A stretch of DNA of 64,000 nucleotides from Skermanella stibiiresistens SB22 (GTDB taxonomy: Bacteria > Pseudomonadota > Alphaproteobacteria > Azospirillales > Azospirillaceae): NCBI RefSeq assembly GCF_000576635.1, contig NZ_AVFL01000018.1, forward strand, positions 62,001 through 126,000, in the 5' to 3' direction. A model generated the notes under the pieces. It was not told the origin of the DNA. It worked only from the letters and a program-made list of their open reading frames with translations, and searched no databases. Positions 37,026-45,382 of this stretch are shown here, in pieces. The position numbers were made by a program, and so were the translations under genes. The first letter of the stretch is position 1. Every line of letters starts with the position of its first letter.

Positions 37026-37328
37026 ATGCAGCGAGAGTTAACAACGAAAATCAGGAACAACCCCAAATTCGCGGAGCTTACGAGCAAGCGTACCGCCTTC
37101 GGTTGGACCCTGTCGATCGTGATGCTGGTGATCTATTACGGCTTCATCCTCGTCGTCGGGTTCGCCCCGAAATTGCTGGGCACGCCAATCTTCGGCGTGA
37201 TCACCCTGGGGATCCCGCTTGGCGCGGCGATCATCGTCTCCGCCTTCGTGCTGACCGGCATCTACGTGCGCCGCGCCAATTCCGAGTTCGACGAACTGAA
37301 CCGGCAGATCATCGAGGAAACGAAATAA
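37026..37328 (+). CDS. yjcH: DUF485 inner-membrane protein YjcH
   Basis: 100-aa protein with two membrane helices ([20 protein letters not shown] and [20 protein letters not shown]). The family is almost always encoded just before acetate permease ActP, as here, where its TAA overlaps the actP ATG by 1 nt (TAATG). It probably assists ActP in the membrane; its exact role is not known. Length is normal. Confidence 0.93.
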   Translation: MQRELTTKIRNNPKFAELTSKRTAFGWTLSIVMLVIYYGFILVVGFAPKLLGTPIFGVITLGIPLGAAIIVSAFVLTGIYVRRANSEFDELNRQIIEETK

Positions 37329-39034
37329 TGAAGCGCGTCATCGCAGCATCCGCGGCGGCATCGGCCGCCGCCGCCGCCCTGGCGGTTCCCGGCGTGGCGC
37401 TGGCCGCCGACGCGATCGCCGGCGCGGTCCAGAAGCAGGCGACCAACTGGACCGCCATCATCATGTTCCTGATCTTCGTGGTGGCGACACTCGGGATCAC
37501 CTATTGGGCGGCATCCAAGACCAAGTCGGCCAAGGACTTCTACGCGGCCGGCGGCGGCATCACCGGCTTCCAGAACGGCCTGGCGATCGCCGGTGACTAC
37601 ATGTCGGCGGCCTCGTTCCTGGGCATCTCGGCCCTGGTCTACACCTCGGGCTTCGACGGGCTGATCTACTCGATCGGCTTCCTGGTCGGCTGGCCGGTCA
37701 TCCTGTTCCTGATCGCGGAGCAGTTGCGCAACCTCGGCAAGTACACCTTCGCCGACGTGGCGTCCTACCGCCTCCAGCAGACCCCCATCCGCACGCTGGC
37801 GGCGTCGGGCTCGCTGGTCGTCGTGGCGCTGTACCTGATCGCCCAGATGGTCGGCGCCGGCAAGCTGATCCAGCTGCTGTTCGGCCTGCAATACAATTAC
37901 GCGGTCATCCTGGTCGGCGTCCTGATGGTCATGTACGTGACGTTCGGCGGCATGCTGGCCACCACCTGGGTGCAGATCATCAAGGCTGTCCTGCTGCTGT
38001 CCGGCGCCTCGTTCATGGCGCTGATGGTGCTGGTCACCTACAACTTCAACTTCGCCGCCCTGTTCCAGGCCGCCGTCGAAATCCACCCGAAGCATCTGGC
38101 GATCATGGAGCCCGGCACCCTGGTCAAGGACCCGGTCTCGGCGATCTCGCTGGGCATAGCACTGATGTTCGGCACGGCAGGATTGCCGCACATCCTGATG
38201 CGCTTCTTCACCGTCGCCGACGCCAAGGAGGCCCGCAAGTCGGTCTTCTACGCCACCGGCTTCATCGGCTACTTCTACATCCTGACCTTCATCATCGGCT
38301 TCGGCGCCATCGTCCTCCTGATGAACGATCCCAGCTACTTCAAGCTCGGCGCCGACGGCGTCACCTACGACAAGCTGAAGGACATGATCGGTGGCAACAA
38401 CATGGGCGCCATCCATCTCTCCAAGGCGGTCGGCGGCGACCTGTTCATGGGCTTCATCTCGGCCGTCGCGTTCGCCACGATCCTCGCGGTGGTGTCGGGC
38501 CTGACGCTGGCGGGCGCCTCCGCCGTGTCCCACGACCTCTACGCCTCGGTCTTCCGCCGCGGCCGGGTCAACGAGGTGCAGGAAATCCGGGTGTCGAAGA
38601 TGGCGACCGTGGTCCTCGGCGTCCTCGCGATGGTCCTGGGCATCGCCTTCGAGCAGCAGAACATCGCCTTCATGGTCGGCTTGGCCTTCGCCATCGCCGC
38701 CTCGGCCAACTTCCCGATCATCGTGATGTCGATGTTCTGGAAGAAGCTGACGACGCGCGGCGCCCTGATCGGCGGCTTCCTCGGCCTGATCAGCGCCACG
38801 GTGATGGTGATCCTGGGCCCGACCGTGTGGGAGAGCGTGCTGGGCAACGTCAAGGGCAGCGCGCCCTTCCCCTACGACAACCCGGCGATCTTCTCGGTTC
38901 CGCTCGCCTTCATCGGCACCTGGCTGTTCTCGATCATGGACAAGAGCCAGAACGCCGCCGACGAGGAAGCGGCCTTCGAGGCCCAGTACATCCGGTCGCA
39001 GACCGGCCTGGGCGCCGAGGGCGCCTCGCACTGA
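37328..39034 (+). CDS. actP: Cation/acetate symporter
   Basis: 568-aa sodium:solute symporter family protein, about 13 membrane helices, taking up acetate and related short carboxylates. The N-terminus ([16 protein letters not shown]) looks like a signal-type first segment, as in other ActP proteins. Family signature: [18 protein letters not shown], then [20 protein letters not shown] and the SSF motif [19 protein letters not shown]. Translationally coupled to yjcH. Two hairpins follow, the second a clear terminator. Confidence 0.95.
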   Translation: MKRVIAASAAASAAAAALAVPGVALAADAIAGAVQKQATNWTAIIMFLIFVVATLGITYWAASKTKSAKDFYAAGGGITGFQNGLAIAGDYMSAASFLGISALVYTSGFDGLIYSIGFLVGWPVILFLIAEQLRNLGKYTFADVASYRLQQTPIRTLAASGSLVVVALYLIAQMVGAGKLIQLLFGLQYNYAVILVGVLMVMYVTFGGMLATTWVQIIKAVLLLSGASFMALMVLVTYNFNFAALFQAAVEIHPKHLAIMEPGTLVKDPVSAISLGIALMFGTAGLPHILMRFFTVADAKEARKSVFYATGFIGYFYILTFIIGFGAIVLLMNDPSYFKLGADGVTYDKLKDMIGGNNMGAIHLSKAVGGDLFMGFISAVAFATILAVVSGLTLAGASAVSHDLYASVFRRGRVNEVQEIRVSKMATVVLGVLAMVLGIAFEQQNIAFMVGLAFAIAASANFPIIVMSMFWKKLTTRGALIGGFLGLISATVMVILGPTVWESVLGNVKGSAPFPYDNPAIFSVPLAFIGTWLFSIMDKSQNAADEEAAFEAQYIRSQTGLGAEGASH

Positions 39035-39059
39035 GTTCCCGAACGCTTGTACCAAATCG

Positions 39060-39081
39060 TCACGGGGGTGATCCCCCGTGA
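39060..39081 (+). repeat. Hairpin after actP
   Basis: TCACGGGGG and CCCCCGTGA form a perfect 9-bp stem around TGAT, 26 nt after the actP stop. No T-tract; it may protect the 3' end of the message together with the terminator that follows. Confidence 0.5.
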
Positions 39082-39099
39082 CCCGGGATCTCGCCAAGA

Positions 39100-39132
39100 C
39101 GCCCCAAGGATGTCAAACCTTGGGGCGTTTTT
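39100..39132 (+). terminator. Rho-independent terminator after yjcH-actP
   Basis: CGCCCCAAGG, an 8-nt loop, CCTTGGGGCG and then TTTTT: a textbook intrinsic terminator with a perfect 10-bp stem. It separates actP from the CBS/DUF294 gene, which therefore should have its own promoter or depend on read-through. Confidence 0.9.
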
Positions 39133-39162
39133 CTTGACCTCAAACACCGAAGGGGCGCCGAC

Positions 39163-41001
39163 GTGCCCGAAGCCCTCAGTTTCACCAGCACACCTTTCGA
39201 CCGCCTGACCGAGGGGGAGCGGGACCGCGTGGCGGCCGCCGCCGATCTCGCGGTCTGGCCCAAGGGCGCCACGATTCCCACCACTCCGGGTACCACCAAT
39301 CCGGGACCCACCACCTCGGGCGGCACCGACGGGGCGGAGCGTCTCCACGTCGTCCTGAAAGGGCTGGTCCACGAGTTGAACGGGACCGAGGTGCTGGCGG
39401 CCTATGGTCCGGGCGAGAGCTTCGACGTCAAGGCGCTCCTCGGATCGCCCGGCACGAACGTCTTCGTCGCCCGCGAGGACACCGTCTGCCATTTGCTGCC
39501 CCGGGAGACGTTCCTGGACCTGATCCGGGCCAATCCCCCCTTCGGCGCCTGGTTCCACCAGGAGATGGTCGAACGGCTGCGCGACTTGGCGGTGCGTCAG
39601 GCCAACCGCGAGATGACGTCGTTCATGATGGCCCGCATCCGGCAGGCCTATATCCATCCCGCGACCTATGTGGCGCCCGATTGCACCGCGCGCGACGCCG
39701 TCGCCGCCATGAAGGCGACGCGGTCGACCTCGCTGCTGGTGCGTGACGGCAAGGGTGGACCGGTCGGCATCCTCAGCGACCGCGACCTGCGCGACGCGGT
39801 GATCCTGGATGGCGCGCCGACCCATTCCCCGGTCGGGCCACTCGCGAGCTATTCCATGATCTCGCTGGAGATCGACGATTTCCTGTTCAACGCCCTGGTG
39901 GTCATGACCAAGCACGGCATCCGCCGCGTGGTCGTGACCGAGGGCGAGACGATCGTCGGCATCCTGGAGCAGGTCGACCTGCTGGGCTTCCTGTCCAACA
40001 ACTCGCATATCGTCGCGATCCGGGTCGAACGCGCCTCCGATCTGGTCGACCTGCGCGCCGCCTCCGCCGAGATCCCGACGCTGATACAGGCGCTGCACGG
40101 CAATGGCGTCAAGGTCCAGTTCATCGCCGAGATGGTCACGGCGCTCAACCGCCGCATCTTCGCCAAGCTTTTCGAACTGCTGGCTCCACCGGATCTGGTG
40201 GCGAATTCCTGCCTGATCGTGATGGGCAGCGAGGGTCGCGGCGAGCAGATCCTCAAGACCGACCAAGACAACGGTCTGATCCTCCGCGACGGCTACACCT
40301 GCCCCGGCCTGGACGCGATCACGGCGGAGTTCTCCAAGGGGCTGATCGAGTTCGGCTATCCCCCGTGCCCCGGCGGCATCATGGTCAACACGCCGGAATG
40401 GACACGGCCGCTGGCCGGCTATCGATCGGCTATCCACGGCTGGGTCCACCACCCCGACGAGAGCGCGCAGTTGAACCTCGCGATCTTCTACGACGCGGCG
40501 GCCGTCGCTGGCGACGCCAGCCTGCTCGATCAGGCGCGCGACTACCTGATCGACACGCTGTCCAGCAACGACATGTTCTTTTCCCACTTCGCCCGGCCGA
40601 CGCTCAGCTTCGACACGCCGATCGGCCTGTTCTCGCACCTCAAGGGCGAACAGCTCGACATCAAGAAGGGCGGCATCTTCCCCCTGGTCCATGGCGTGCG
40701 CAGCCTGGCGCTGGAGAAACGCCTGACCGAGCGCAACACGATCGACCGCATCCACGCGCTCCAGGCTTTGAACGTGTTCGACGCCACCATGGCGACCGAA
40801 CTGAAGGAAGCCTTGCTGGCCCTGCTGGAACTGCGGCTCAAGCTGCGGCTGGCCGAGGGCGACATCGGCACTCAGACGGACAACCTGATCCGGCCCGATC
40901 GCTTGAACCGGCTCGAACGGGACCAGTTGAAGGACTCGCTGTCGATCGTCAAGCGGTTCAAGGAATTCGTCACCTATCACTTTCACCTGAAGATGTTCTG
41001 A
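39163..41001 (+). CDS. cNMP-binding/CBS-pair/DUF294 nucleotidyltransferase-like regulator
   Basis: 612-aa cytoplasmic signalling protein. Order: cyclic-nucleotide-binding-like beta-barrel (about 10-140), CBS pair (about 155-285: PVGILSDRDLRDAV and ETIVGILEQVDLLGFL), DUF294 nucleotidyltransferase domain (about 325-450, MGSEGRGEQILKTDQDNGLI with GS-x-GR-x-E and D-x-D) and the DUF294 C-terminal domain. The family commonly adjoins acetate permease genes, as here, and is thought to act like GlnD-type uridylyltransferases in control of carbon uptake. Residues 43-56 (TTPGTTNPGPTTSG) are a low-complexity insertion in the barrel. GTG start. Confidence 0.88.
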   Translation: MPEALSFTSTPFDRLTEGERDRVAAAADLAVWPKGATIPTTPGTTNPGPTTSGGTDGAERLHVVLKGLVHELNGTEVLAAYGPGESFDVKALLGSPGTNVFVAREDTVCHLLPRETFLDLIRANPPFGAWFHQEMVERLRDLAVRQANREMTSFMMARIRQAYIHPATYVAPDCTARDAVAAMKATRSTSLLVRDGKGGPVGILSDRDLRDAVILDGAPTHSPVGPLASYSMISLEIDDFLFNALVVMTKHGIRRVVVTEGETIVGILEQVDLLGFLSNNSHIVAIRVERASDLVDLRAASAEIPTLIQALHGNGVKVQFIAEMVTALNRRIFAKLFELLAPPDLVANSCLIVMGSEGRGEQILKTDQDNGLILRDGYTCPGLDAITAEFSKGLIEFGYPPCPGGIMVNTPEWTRPLAGYRSAIHGWVHHPDESAQLNLAIFYDAAAVAGDASLLDQARDYLIDTLSSNDMFFSHFARPTLSFDTPIGLFSHLKGEQLDIKKGGIFPLVHGVRSLALEKRLTERNTIDRIHALQALNVFDATMATELKEALLALLELRLKLRLAEGDIGTQTDNLIRPDRLNRLERDQLKDSLSIVKRFKEFVTYHFHLKMF

Positions 41002-41003
41002 TC

Positions 41004-41549
41004 ATGCTGTCGGATCTCCGCAAGTCATTCAACCGGCGCCACCTGACCGATCCCGCCTACGCCTTCCTGTTCGACGAGGACACCAGTGGCGAGGCGATCG
41101 CCCTGGCCGTCGGCGCCAGTTCCTTCGACGCGGAGAAGGCGGAGCTGCTGGAGGTCGTGGCCATCCCGATCCGGGGCAACCTGCTACTGACCAGCCAGCG
41201 AAAACGTTTGACGGTGGGACCGGACGGGTGCGCCGAGGATATCGCGCTCGATCTGCTGCGTTTCGTCGGGTCCAGGCCGCTGGTCGGGTATTACCTGGCC
41301 TTCGCCGTCACCCTGCTCGACCGAGTGATCAAGCCGCGGATCGGCATCCAGATCCCCAATCCGGTGATCGAGGTGTCGAGCCTCTATTACGACCAGAACC
41401 GGCCGGTGACCGGACGCGCCGCCGCCGACCTGCGCTTCGACGCGATCCTCAAGGATCTCGACCTGCCGGAGCGAGGGACGCCAAGCCCCGTCGCCGACGC
41501 CGTCTCGTCCGGCCTGATCTATCTGACGCTTCGCCCGCCCACCGTCTGA
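41004..41549 (+). CDS. DnaQ-like exonuclease homologue, probably inactive
   Basis: 181-aa protein starting 2 nt after the DUF294 gene. It follows the DnaQ/epsilon exonuclease pattern usually found at this place, with RPLVGYYLAFAVTLLDRVI and VIEVSSLYYDQNRPV. Catalytic positions look damaged: the first motif reads FDEDTSG instead of D-x-E-T-T-G, the second has FAV where F-D is expected, and the third lacks the His (TPSPVADAV rather than HxAxxDA). It may be a binding partner or regulator of the DUF294 protein rather than a nuclease. The assignment rests on motif pattern alone. Confidence 0.7.
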   Translation: MLSDLRKSFNRRHLTDPAYAFLFDEDTSGEAIALAVGASSFDAEKAELLEVVAIPIRGNLLLTSQRKRLTVGPDGCAEDIALDLLRFVGSRPLVGYYLAFAVTLLDRVIKPRIGIQIPNPVIEVSSLYYDQNRPVTGRAAADLRFDAILKDLDLPERGTPSPVADAVSSGLIYLTLRPPTV

Positions 41550-41710
41550 GGGTTCCATTCGGCGGACCTACTTCATTCGATATCGCCACCGGCGCAACGT
41601 TTCGGGGCTTGGCGGGTTTTTGGCTCGACAAGGACAAACCGCGCCGGGCACACACCGCGTCGGGTGGCTTGCCATTGCCACCCGCGTTAATGTTCCCGCG
41701 TCAGAAACGT

Positions 41711-41725
41711 TGTTTCCCGGAAACA
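41711..41725. repeat. 15-nt palindrome before the MscS-type gene
   Basis: TGTTTCC C GGAAACA is perfectly symmetric and lies 16 nt upstream of the ATG at 41742, overlapping where a ribosome binding site would be. It could be an operator or a translation-blocking hairpin. Confidence 0.4.
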
Positions 41726-41741
41726 TGGATCAAGCGAACGG

Positions 41742-44087
41742 ATGATGATCGACCGTATCCTCGGCCGGTCGGCGCTCGGCCTCATGGTGGTCCTGCCCGT
41801 CCTGGCCCTGTCGCTCTGCGGCCTGGCGACCCTCCAGCCCGCCCACGCGCAGGTTTCCCCAGGAGGGGCGATGCCAGGAGGCTCGGCAACCGCGTCGGCT
41901 GCTCCCACGGCCCAGGAGCAGGACCCCACGCGCCAGCTCCAGGACTTGCTGGCGACCCTGGAGGATCCCGCCGCCCGCGACAGGCTGACGGCCCAGCTCC
42001 GCGCCTTGTTGCAGGCGCGCGCACAGACCCAGTCCCAGGAGGTCGAGCCGCCAAGCTCCAAGGTGCTGGAGTTCATGTCGGAACGGGTCGGTCGGCTCAG
42101 CCGCCAGATGATCGCGATCAGCAGCGTCTTCGCCGACCTGCCCGACACGGTGGACTGGCTCCAGGGACAGGCGACAGACGAGATGCGCCGGGACCGCTGG
42201 ATCCAGGTGGCGCTGCAATTGGTGCTGGCCGTCGGCGCCGGTTTCCTGGCGAGCGCCGCGATGTCGCGGCTGCTGCGGCGCGCCCGCGCCTCGATCGAGA
42301 ACCGGCGGACCGAGCGGATCGTGGCGAGGATCCCATTGGTCATCCTCCGTACCCTGCTGGAACTTGTGCCGATCGGCGCCTTCGCCATCGCGGGCTATGG
42401 CACGCTGTCGATCACCGATCCGCCGCTTGTGGTCCGGCTGGTCGCCCTGATCGTGATCAACGCCACGATCCTGATCCAGCTCATCCTGGCGCTGGCGCGC
42501 GGTGTCCTGGCCCCCACCGCCGCCAACCTGCGCATGCTGCCGATCGGCGCCGAGTCGGCCCATTACGGCTACATCTGGGCCCGGCGTCTGGCCTATCTGG
42601 CCGTCTATGGCTATTTCATCGCGGAAGCCGCCTACATGCTCGGGCTGCCCAGCGGCTCGTACGAGGCGCTGCTCAAGCTGGTTGGGCTGGTCATCACGGC
42701 GATGCTGATCATCCTGATCCTGCAGAACCGCCGCGAGGTCGGGGAATGGCTGCGAGGGCGACCCCTGTCGGGCGGTGGCAACGGCCATGTCGAGGCGCAG
42801 GAGATCGCGTCCGGCAACCGAAGCGGCGCGTTCCGCGCCGCCCGCCGCCGGCTGGCCGATGTCTGGCACATCCTGGCGATCCTCTATCTGATGGTGATCT
42901 ACGGCATCTGGGCGCTCAGCGTGCAGGACGGCTTCGAATACATGCTGAGGGCGACCGGCCTGTCCATGCTGGTCCTGATCGCGGCGCGGATCGTGGTCAA
43001 CCTGATCGACGCGGCGATCCGCCATGGCTTCTCGATCTCGCCCGAGGTCAAGCTGCAGTTCCCCTACCTGGAGGAACGGGCGAACCGCTACCTGCCGATC
43101 TTCCAGCGGGTGATCAAGGCGGTGATCTGGTTCTTCGCGCTGCTGGCCGTGCTCAACGCCTGGGGTGTCGACAGCTTCTCGTGGCTTGAATCGCCCCTGG
43201 GACAGCGGATCAGCTCCAGCGCCATCTCCATCGGCGTGGTCGTCGTCATGTCGGTGATCGCGTGGGAGATCACCAGCAATCTGGTCGAGCACTACCTGAC
43301 AGGGACCGACCGCTACGGCACCCGGATCGAGCGCAGCGCCCGGGTCCGCACGCTCCTGCCGCTGCTCCGCAACGCCGTGATGGTCGTGCTGATCACCGTC
43401 GTCAGCTTGGTGGTCCTGTCCGAGGTCGGCGTCAACATAGCGCCCCTGCTGGCCGGTGCCGGCGTCATCGGCCTGGCGATCGGCTTCGGATCGCAGACGC
43501 TGGTCAAGGACGTCATCACCGGGCTGTTCATCCTGTTCGAGGACACGATCTCGGTCGGCGACGTGGTCGATGTCGGCGGCGGCCACAGCGGTTTGGTCGA
43601 GGCGATCACCATCCGGACGATCAAGCTGCGCGATCAGGCGGGCGGCGTCCACTCGATCCCGTTCAGCCAAGTCAACTCGGTGCTGAACCTGACCAAGGAC
43701 TTCTCGTACTACGTCATGGACATCCGGGTCAGCTATGACGACGACACCGACCGCGTGATCGGCGTGCTCAAGGAATTGGGCTCGGAATTGCAGCAGACGC
43801 CGCAGTTCGGCCGCCTGATCCTGGAGCCGATCGAAATCCTGGGCGTCGACGCCTTCATGGAGAACGCGATCATCGTCAAGGCCCGGATCAAGACCCGGCC
43901 GATCCAGCAATGGACGGTGGGCCGCGAGTTCAACCGCCGCATGAAACGCCGGTTCGACGAGCTTGGCATCGTCATGCCGCTGCCGCAGCGCACGATCCAC
44001 GTGCGGGGCGACGGTACTGCGCCAGCCATGATCGAGTCCCAGCCGACACAGGTCCAGGCACCGGCGCTGGCGGCGGGAAGACCATAA
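41742..44087 (+). CDS. Large MscS-family mechanosensitive channel
   Basis: 781-aa inner-membrane channel that vents solutes on osmotic downshock, similar in build to YbiO/YbdG. Signal peptide (residues 1-36, ending PAHA), a helical periplasmic region (to about 145), then several membrane helices. The MscS pore and vestibule start near residue 560: LLAGAGVIGLAIGFGSQTLV (Gly/Ala pore helix) and VGDVVDVGGGHSGLVEAITI, ending with a C-terminal beta domain. ATG at 41742; a second ATG follows directly. No partner genes. Confidence 0.92.
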   Translation: MMIDRILGRSALGLMVVLPVLALSLCGLATLQPAHAQVSPGGAMPGGSATASAAPTAQEQDPTRQLQDLLATLEDPAARDRLTAQLRALLQARAQTQSQEVEPPSSKVLEFMSERVGRLSRQMIAISSVFADLPDTVDWLQGQATDEMRRDRWIQVALQLVLAVGAGFLASAAMSRLLRRARASIENRRTERIVARIPLVILRTLLELVPIGAFAIAGYGTLSITDPPLVVRLVALIVINATILIQLILALARGVLAPTAANLRMLPIGAESAHYGYIWARRLAYLAVYGYFIAEAAYMLGLPSGSYEALLKLVGLVITAMLIILILQNRREVGEWLRGRPLSGGGNGHVEAQEIASGNRSGAFRAARRRLADVWHILAILYLMVIYGIWALSVQDGFEYMLRATGLSMLVLIAARIVVNLIDAAIRHGFSISPEVKLQFPYLEERANRYLPIFQRVIKAVIWFFALLAVLNAWGVDSFSWLESPLGQRISSSAISIGVVVVMSVIAWEITSNLVEHYLTGTDRYGTRIERSARVRTLLPLLRNAVMVVLITVVSLVVLSEVGVNIAPLLAGAGVIGLAIGFGSQTLVKDVITGLFILFEDTISVGDVVDVGGGHSGLVEAITIRTIKLRDQAGGVHSIPFSQVNSVLNLTKDFSYYVMDIRVSYDDDTDRVIGVLKELGSELQQTPQFGRLILEPIEILGVDAFMENAIIVKARIKTRPIQQWTVGREFNRRMKRRFDELGIVMPLPQRTIHVRGDGTAPAMIESQPTQVQAPALAAGRP

Positions 44088-44233
44088 GTCTTCTAATAAG
44101 TTATTCACTCCCCTTTTTAGGCAGTAAAGAGAAAGGAGATGTGGATTAACTCTCGTATCGCGGGTAATCCTTGTGACTTCAGGTCAGCGCCGTGGGCTGC
44201 GTCGCCCTTGGCTATTCTCCGGAGTTGCGGGAT

Positions 44234-45382
44234 ATGCGCGTCAAACAGCTTGCCTGGACCCCAAAGCAGGGATGGGAGGTCTCGACACCTTCCGATAATC
44301 TGGATTCGGCCGATTTCGTCCTCTATTTCTTCAGCCCTGGACTGAATGGGGGACTGGACGGCCTGACGGCGCGCCTGTCCGAACTTGCCGCGCGCTTTCC
44401 CGGTGCCCCTCTGGTCGGATGCTCCACCGGCGGCGAAATCCTGGGGGACGAGGTGTTCGACGACTCCCTGGTCGCCGCGGCGATCGAGTTCGAATCGACC
44501 ACCGTCCAGATCGCCAAGGTCCGGATCGGCGCGGACACCTCCCACGAGGTCGGCCGCCGGCTGGCCGCCGAATTCGCGGCCGATGGCTTGCGGGCGCTGT
44601 TCGTGCTGTCGGACGGGACCGGGATCAACGGCAGCGACCTGATCCGCGGCCTTCAGGACGTGCTGGGCGGCGACATCACCATCACCGGTGGACTGGCCGG
44701 CGACGGCGCCGATTTCAAGATCACCCATGTCGGGGCGGGCGACGCTCCCGAGACCGGCAGGGTCGCGGCGATCGGCTTTTACGGTGAGGCCGTCACGATC
44801 GGCCACGGCAGCTACGGCGGCTGGCAGCCGTTCGGACCGGAGCGCAGGATCACCGGCTCCAACGGCAACGTCCTGCACACGCTGGACAACCAGCCGGCGC
44901 TCGACCTCTACAAGCGGTACCTGGGCGATCAGGCCGAGGGCTTGCCGGGAACGGCGCTGCTGTTCCCGCTGCGGATCGTCCGGCCCGACGGCGGCGAGGT
45001 CGTCCGCACCATCGTGGGAACCGACGACGCGACCAACACCATGGTCTTCGCCGGAGACCTTCCTGAAGGCAGCGTCGCCCAACTGATGCGGGCCAGCTTC
45101 GAGAAGCTGATCGACGGTGCCGGCGAGGCCGCCACGATCGCTTCGGGAGAAGGCGGGGCACCCGAGGGTACACACCTCGCCATCCTCGTGTCGTGCATCG
45201 GGCGCAAGCTGGTGCTGGGCCAGCGCGCGTCGGAGGAGGTCGAGAGCGTGGTGGATGTGCTCGGCGACGACGCCCGCACCATCGGCTTCTACTCCTATGG
45301 GGAGATCTCGCCACAGGCGCGCACCGGGACATGCGAGCTGCACAACCAGACCATGACGATCACGACCATCGGCGAACGATGA
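44234..45382 (+). CDS. FIST-domain sensory protein
   Basis: 382-aa cytoplasmic protein with FIST N and FIST C domains, which are proposed to bind small ligands such as amino acids. Motifs: FPGAPLVGCSTGGEILGDEV and GGLAGDGADF in the N domain; GTHLAILVSCIGRKLVLGQR and TIGFYSYGEISP in the C domain. Its TGA overlaps the start of the hybrid kinase (ATGA), so the two are made together and the FIST protein probably gives the kinase its input. ATG at 44234 is preferred; an in-frame GTG at 44192 would add 14 residues. Confidence 0.9.
   Translation: MRVKQLAWTPKQGWEVSTPSDNLDSADFVLYFFSPGLNGGLDGLTARLSELAARFPGAPLVGCSTGGEILGDEVFDDSLVAAAIEFESTTVQIAKVRIGADTSHEVGRRLAAEFAADGLRALFVLSDGTGINGSDLIRGLQDVLGGDITITGGLAGDGADFKITHVGAGDAPETGRVAAIGFYGEAVTIGHGSYGGWQPFGPERRITGSNGNVLHTLDNQPALDLYKRYLGDQAEGLPGTALLFPLRIVRPDGGEVVRTIVGTDDATNTMVFAGDLPEGSVAQLMRASFEKLIDGAGEAATIASGEGGAPEGTHLAILVSCIGRKLVLGQRASEEVESVVDVLGDDARTIGFYSYGEISPQARTGTCELHNQTMTITTIGER

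Noticed and set aside
37262-39097. Open frame of about 610 codons opposite actP
   Set aside because: Antisense to a complete symporter gene; sequence is only Asp/Gly/Arg/His-rich.
41730-44108. Open frame of about 790 codons opposite the MscS channel gene
   Set aside because: Low-complexity antisense translation; the plus strand encodes a full MscS protein.
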